From the NCBI GenBank assembly GCA_951213105.1, contig OX578145.1, positions 117,011,239 through 117,075,238 of the forward strand: 64,000 bases of DNA, written 5' to 3'. The stretch's first letter is position 1. Each line of letters opens with the position of its first letter. Position numbers and translations under genes: made by a program. Source of the DNA: Amaurobius ferox (lineage: Eukaryota; Arthropoda; Arachnida; Araneae; Amaurobiidae). Of this stretch, positions 58,585 through 64,000 are shown in pieces. Under the pieces are notes generated by a model. It was not told where the DNA came from. It did no database searches and saw nothing but the letters and a program-made list of their open reading frames with translations.

Positions 58585-59473
58585 TCTGATGTGGGCAACA
58601 CATGACTTTCCTTATATAATGCAATGAATTTACTACTTTTACAGTAAAAAAAAATAGGTTTTTCTTATAGTAGTTACTTATATTCTTTCCAAGATATTGA
58701 ATTTTCGATAATTAGTCGTCATTTTCATTGATTTAGCGTCATTTTAATCCTTTTGGCGCGATTTTCGTTAAATTGACAACATTTCAAAAAGTCGCCAAGT
58801 TGGCGACATTCCGCCAAATTCGTCGCCAAGATTTACTGACGGAGAAATAAGTTATTCTTACAGCAGATAAATGACTATTGGCGTTCAAATACAAAAGTAT
58901 TACTCGAAGTACCTTTTCTCATGAATGGAACGAGCTAGATCCACGAGAATGATGTCACCCAATTTCTCGCATGGTATTACATATGAAAAGTGAACATGTT
59001 TCTCAATAGGAAATATTTTTATTTTATTTTATATGACTTTTTGATAATTTGTTTGAAAGATGTGCAATATCTCGAGAACGGCTCATATTAGCGTTCTAAA
59101 ATTTATGTTAATCGTTTTCTAATGAAAAATTACATAAGAAATGTCTATTTGCGTAACTTTATTAGCGGTTTTGATTTTTTGACGATTTTTTCAAAATTTT
59201 ACTCGAAAATTTAGGCGGGTTCTGAACATTCGATTACGTTTAAAAACAATAGGCTTCCAGTATTTACGGATTGTGATTTTTGTACCAAATTTCGTTCGAA
59301 TCGGTCCATTCGTTCGTCAGTTATCGTCTCTACAGGCTCACTGACATCACTTCAAAAATGTTTTATTCGTGATCATGGATGCTTGAAACGTGCTCTCCCG
59401 TCGAAAACTCGAATTCGAATTTTCGATCCCGTCACAATACTTTCCTTATACATTATGTATATAAGGAAAGTAA
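58585..59473 (-). mobile_element. DINE-1-like family E, copy 4
   Basis: Complete from TCTGATGTGGGCAACACATG to TATATAAGGAAAGTAA, in the same direction as copy 3 with a 209-bp spacer. The CACA tract is largely lost (59336-59346). Confidence 0.7.
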
Positions 59474-59642
59474 TATCGAATCGAGTAATGGGTCTTAGAC
59501 ACTAAAAGGAAAACAATTTTTTGATTTTCTCAGCCACTGGAGAAGAATGGGAGAGGAAGAAATACTCGTTTTTTTTCTTTGTTTTGGAAAGTAATGGACA
59601 CGAAAAAAAAAAAAAAAAAAAATCGGATATTTATTTGGAGAT

Positions 59643-59707
59643 AAACCCAAACACAGGAAAAATATTACAGACAAAGCGTCTGTAATATTTTTCCTGTGTT
59701 TGGGTTT
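59643..59707. repeat. perfect 30-bp inverted repeat, 5-nt loop
   Basis: Arms 59643-59672 and 59678-59707 (AAACCCAAACACAGG... and exact complement), loop AAAGC. Confidence 0.95.
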
Positions 59708-60231
59708 TACTGGCTTTAGGTTTGGGCTTTAGGTGAATTACAAAAAGAGAATGAGAGCGAGTGAATAAAATGGGGAGAAATAAAGATAAAAATTGGACAC
59801 ATCGAGACTAAGAGAAAATTATCACATTTTCAACATTTTAGTGAGAAGTAAAGGACAAAATTTTCATTTTTTTCTTAGTTGTAAGAAAATTGTGTTCAAA
59901 CCTCAATCTTTCTATTCAAGTTCCCTTTATTTATTAAAATGTTCTCTAAGGAATGGCTTCTAATTAAATTTACAGTTTTCCAGGAGGGTCTTAGGCACCC
60001 CACCCCCCCCAATATGCCCATGATTATGCATATTTAAATATAAAAGGAGAACAAAAGTAAACCATGTTGAATAATAAAATGTAAGGAAATAAATTTGAAA
60101 ATTATATTACACCTTTGTACAATAAAGAAGTGATGTATGATAGGTTTTTTGCATATTCTATGTTTGGGTTTCCTACCATAGAAACCTAACCCTGGTGCCC
60201 AAACATAGGCTATAAGCTGGGAGTGGGGGCT

Positions 60232-60715
60232 TCAGCCCTTCTAAACACTCTGCAATATTTACTTTTTCAAGTTAATTTTTTATGAAAAAGTGAAATATTT
60301 TGTATTTTTCAACAACTTTTTTTCTGAAAATAGCTCAGAATGCTCATATGCTTCATTCAGTTCTTATTTATAAGGTTAAATTCTTGAATATTTCTCTCAG
60401 GGGGAGAGGACTGTCGGAACCAATCCAATCTCCCACCCCCCTTTAAAAAGTGCATTCATTATGGAAGATTTGTTCAGCCCTTCTAAACGCTCTAAAATAT
60501 TTACTTTTTCAAGTTAATTTTTTATGAAAAAAATGAAATATTTTTAACAACCTTTATTTGCAAAAATAGCTCAGAATGTTGTTCAGATGCTTTAAAGTTC
60601 TTATTTACAAGGTTAAATTCTTGAATATTTATCTCAGGGGGAGAGGACTGTCGGAACCAATCCGCTTCTCGACCCCCCTTTGAAAAGTGCATTCATTATG
60701 GAAGATTTGTATTGA
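60232..60715 (+). repeat. 243-bp tandem duplication
   Basis: Two units, each from 'cagcccttctaaac' to 'attcattatggaagatttgt' (60232-60474 and 60475-60710). Small differences are spread along their length. No coding potential in either. Confidence 0.9.
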
Positions 60716-60727
60716 AATGGAATGTTG

Positions 60728-60783
60728 AAGACCCAGGCCATCCGACTCATCCTAAGGACTCGAGCAACCATTTGGAAGGCCGG
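60728..60783 (+). repeat. tiny structured repeat, copy 6, with 15-bp target duplication
   Basis: Bounded by TGAAATGGAATGTTG at 60713-60727 and 60784-60798. The insert begins AAGACCCAGGCCATCCGAC and ends TTTGGAAGGCCGG. It lies just after the second unit of the tandem duplication. Confidence 0.85.
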
Positions 60784-61084
60784 TGAAATGGAATGTTGTA
60801 ATTTTAACTGGAAAACTTAATAAAGTTAGAAATGTGCAAAAATGACAATAATCTACATACATGAAAAGTTAAATTGGATCCTTTTATATCACTTTATATT
60901 ATGCTACAACATGCACACGCATAAGCCATCTTTGTTATTGTGGAAATTGAAATCAAAATATATGAAATTAAAACAAAATATAGGCAATAAAAAAAAATAT
61001 TAATAGATTCAATGGCAATATTCTATTGTCTGCCCGACAGCAAAACCATCTCCACTAAGGTGAGTTGAGGTGATAATGCTGACT

Positions 61085-61160
61085 GTGTTTGACGTCATGT
61101 CAAGGAAGAGCTTTGACTTATGGCACTGGCGCAGGTAGTGTCTCCATGTATATAAGCTTG
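61085..61160 (+). promoter_or_regulatory. candidate promoter: CRE and TATA box (speculative)
   Basis: TGACGTCA, a perfect CRE palindrome, at 61090-61097, and TATATAAG at 61149-61156, in a GC-richer patch (61030-61330) surrounded by AT-rich DNA. A start site near 61180-61190 would be expected. No ORF of note follows within the next kilobase, so a non-coding first exon would have to be assumed. Confidence 0.3.
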
Positions 61161-61339
61161 TTGGCCAGTACTTAGAATCGGAAATACTGCTTTGTAGTAT
61201 GGAACAGGGCTATAGAAAAGAGAAGGGCTGGCTCACTCACCGCTTTCCAGTTGGACGGGAAGTCTAGTTTTGTGACGTAATGGGGAAGCATTCACTCGAA
61301 GGTTGATGGTTGCATCCAGAGAGCAGTAATAGAATAAAT

Positions 61340-63300
61340 GCATTACAGTTCGATGTTTACATTTTAAAGATTAATTATATTTTAGAGAGTAGAAAAATTT
61401 TACTGCCAAAACACCACTACAAAACATATTAGGATGATTTCAGGATTTAAATTTATTTTGATTAAAATATAATACCTAACTTTGAAAAATTATTCAGACT
61501 TTTAAGCTAAAGAAAAGGGTAAAAATAAAAGATATATTTCATGAGTTGGACGTAAAGAATTTTCATTAATCCTCAAAATATAAGTTTCTATATGCTGTAC
61601 AGTGTCCTTGAAATTTAAAGAAACATTTATACATGTGAATTTATTTATTTTTCTCTGTCCTGTTTCGAAGCTGAATAATCTTTGGTTTTCCGTTTAAAAA
61701 TCAAATTCATACGTTCTTAATTTGCAAAATATACGAATTGCATCATTATTAATATGTGAGTACTGACATCGATGTTCTGTGCATAATTTTTTTATTACAC
61801 GTTTCCCTTTTCATAAGTTTTCCCCTTGACGAAATATGTCATGGGGAACACTAAGAAATATCGTTTCAAATTTTATCACATAGTACATCCATGCTGGTGC
61901 TAGCATAATAAATCCTCCAATTTATAATAAGAAGAAAAGAATAAGGAGTTTTTAGAAACTAAAAATTAAATAAAAAGTGCTCTGGCTGCTGCATCATTGC
62001 AATAGGGAGGAAATTTTGAATATGCAGTAAAACCCAAAGTCTCCAAATTTTGAAAAATCCTGGTTCCTGAAGCTGGCAGAAGAAACTAAGATCAAAAGAC
62101 AGTTTAGAGACTACAGGTCAGCATAGGTCCAATTTATAAATTTACCCTGCAAAAAATATTAATGTTTGAACCGGCCAAAGTCCAAGAATTTTTTTAAAAA
62201 TAATTCATCCGAGCCTGACCTGTCCTGCATCTCAAAGCCAACTCCGAAGCGGCCTGAATTTATTTGCAATACATTGAAGCCTGTTGCCTCATATGATGAT
62301 CTAAATTTGCCATTTAAGGAATTAAACAAGTTATATTACATATAGTAGGAATCGAAAAGAACCCAAATGTGAAAAATCTGTACAAATCAGAAATGAGCAT
62401 TACTATACAGTGAGTTTTTATTCATCACTTTGGTTTTTTAATATCAGAGATTAAATGAGAATACAGCTCTTCACTGAGTTTATGTTTAAAAAATGTTTTA
62501 TTCACCTATTTAAGTTATCAGTAAACAATGCAATGCCCTTCTTGTTAGAGCTCATTAGCACTAAATATTCTTGATTGCAGTGGTAGCAAAACAAACATGT
62601 TATATACCATAACTGTTAGTGTTTTTAAAACATTTCAATGTGATTCAACGCTCTATGGAAGTATACAGAGATTATTTTCTTTGATTATGACATAGATATA
62701 AATATTTTTAAAATTTAATAATTTTAAATTAAAAGTATAAGATGTTTAGAATATAAATATAAATAAATTCAATGACAATAATTCTTATCCATATTAATTT
62801 TAAATTATAACAGTTTGCTCAAATAAATTTTCATTCAATATTTGTTATTGGAAAGAAATCAACAGAACTGTGTTTTAATTTAAGAATAGAATTTATTTAA
62901 TTTTGATAATTTAGAAACATTCGGAATCTAATAATTGAAATTAAAAGCAGAGAAGAAATTGAAAATAAAATAGTAGTGTTAAACAGTACAAAAGCAATTA
63001 AAATTTTTTTGTGATAAATTAAAGAATATAACAAATTCTAAACCCGTACTTGACTAATGATAATAACTGAATGATAATTTCCTCAAAATTAAAATTGGAA
63101 TGCATTTCTTCCCTATTAAATTTATAGATCACATTATGTTACGAAACATGTCATCTGGTACATAGGACAGTGTCGTATATTTATTTTGGTGTATCCAGGC
63201 CAGAATATATTTCATAGCTGCCAACCTCCAAATATGAAAAACCGGGAAATTTTGATTGACAGCTCAATTTATACTTCTTACTGTTATACTTAATCTAAAC
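61340..63300. other. AT-rich DNA without recognised features
   Basis: No ORF above background, no terminal repeats and no relative of the repeats seen elsewhere in the window. It reads like intron or intergenic DNA. Confidence 0.5.
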
Positions 63301-63318
63301 AGAAAAAGGACAACTTTT

Positions 63319-63540
63319 CTACAAATAAAACTGAAATATGTAATGATTATAACATTCAGCAGGTATCACACTTTCATTTCCAATAGCAAAGAAACTGTAC
63401 TTGATGTCTGCATTTCCTTCAATTGAAATTTTTTTGCCCACATGCCATTTGGCTTTGGCTTGGCCTATAATATCCCCTCTTCCACTGTGAAATTTTGAAG
63501 TCCATTGCACAGATTGAGCGAAAAGCATATACAAATTCAC
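63319..63540 (-). CDS. possible exon of an unknown gene (speculative)
   Basis: A 73-codon minus-strand frame with protein-like composition and a region such as 'KFHSGRGDIIGQAKAKWHV' followed by 'IEGNADIKYSFFAIGN'. It is less AT-driven than neighbouring frames. I do not recognise a family. No convincing splice acceptor was found at its start, and it is not linked to other exons in the window. It may be an internal exon or a chance ORF. Confidence 0.2.
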   Translation of the reverse strand: MNLYMLFAQSVQWTSKFHSGRGDIIGQAKAKWHVGKKISIEGNADIKYSFFAIGNESVIPAECYNHYIFQFYL

Positions 63541-64000
63541 TACCTTTAGATACTTTCAAAATAACATAACTGCTAATCTACCAGAAAGAAAAATAGGCAC
63601 ACATTTTGTGAAAGAAAAAAAAAAAATGAATATTTCTGGTCACACTAACGGGACTCATTAATGCAATTAAACCTTAAATTGTACAGCAACTGATATTCAC
63701 ATATATTGAGCTTATTTAACACACACTCAACAATGGAATGGAATAATTTTATCAAATTATGATTTTTATTAAGTGCTCAAATTCATTGCAGCTGATTTAG
63801 CTTTTCTCAGGATGCTCTAATAATTCTGAATCTATATTTTCTTAATGTCTCAGAAATCATTTAAACTAACATTATTATGCTATTTTTATTTATACTAAAG
63901 GATAAAACAAATGTTAATTTTTTATTAAAATTCTAAAAATATGCAAATTTAAATACAAATTCTAATTTATGCTTTTGAAATGGTTGTATTTCCTAATTAT

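Overview
The window reads as intergenic DNA from an AT-rich animal genome, most likely an arthropod. Helitrons, DINE-1-like (Helentron-type) elements, Tc1, a DD41D-spaced mariner, several hATs and a Polinton polymerase remnant occur together, with long TA microsatellites and almost no host coding sequence. A spider or other chelicerate is a guess from the repeat spectrum, not something the sequence proves. Only one ORF looks like an intact host gene: a 357-residue extended short-chain dehydrogenase/reductase at 29720-30793 (+), intronless within the coding part.

Layout. 1-14601 is an array of non-autonomous Helitrons, with TC 5' ends and CTAG 3' ends read on the minus strand. Two near-identical units (152-3569 and 5379-14601) flank an older partial copy. 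The second unit was opened by a collapsed LTR retroelement (5647-7460) and by a tandem pair of a second Helitron family (7620-11688) that carries tandem tRNA-like repeats. 14602-16760 is a decayed Polinton-type family B DNA polymerase split by a Tc1 element. 16790-26300 is a mosaic of DINE-1-like families, a non-autonomous hAT and duplicated AT-rich segments. 26300-29450 is largely unique DNA with fold-backs, a pre-miRNA-like hairpin and a 27-codon hydrophobic ORF. 29450-31000 holds the reductase gene. 31470-33130 is microsatellite DNA with a 170-bp direct duplication. 33230-43100 holds more DINE-1-like and Helitron copies, a TTAA-flanked MITE and a mariner (35857-37174). 43138-47130 is a matryoshka: a hAT hosting a Tc1, which hosts another hAT. 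47140-52600 is dominated by DINE-1-like elements in tandem and inverted arrangement. 53189-56722 is a decayed autonomous hAT (ZMYM1/TTF zinc-finger type) with TIRs and an 8-bp target duplication. 57403-59473 holds two more DINE-1-like copies. 59500-64000 is mostly unique AT-rich DNA with one 243-bp tandem duplication, a perfect 30-bp fold-back and a GC-richer patch with CRE and TATA motifs.

The genes do not form a pathway. The biology here is transposition: rolling-circle elements arranged head to tail, nested cut-and-paste elements whose empty sites can be reconstructed inside the window, and short modules shared between unrelated element families. The most unusual signal is a roughly 58-bp repeat present at about six places. 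Three copies are bounded by exact 15-bp target-site duplications, and the copies show compensatory changes in two predicted stems, which suggests a very small structured retroposon.
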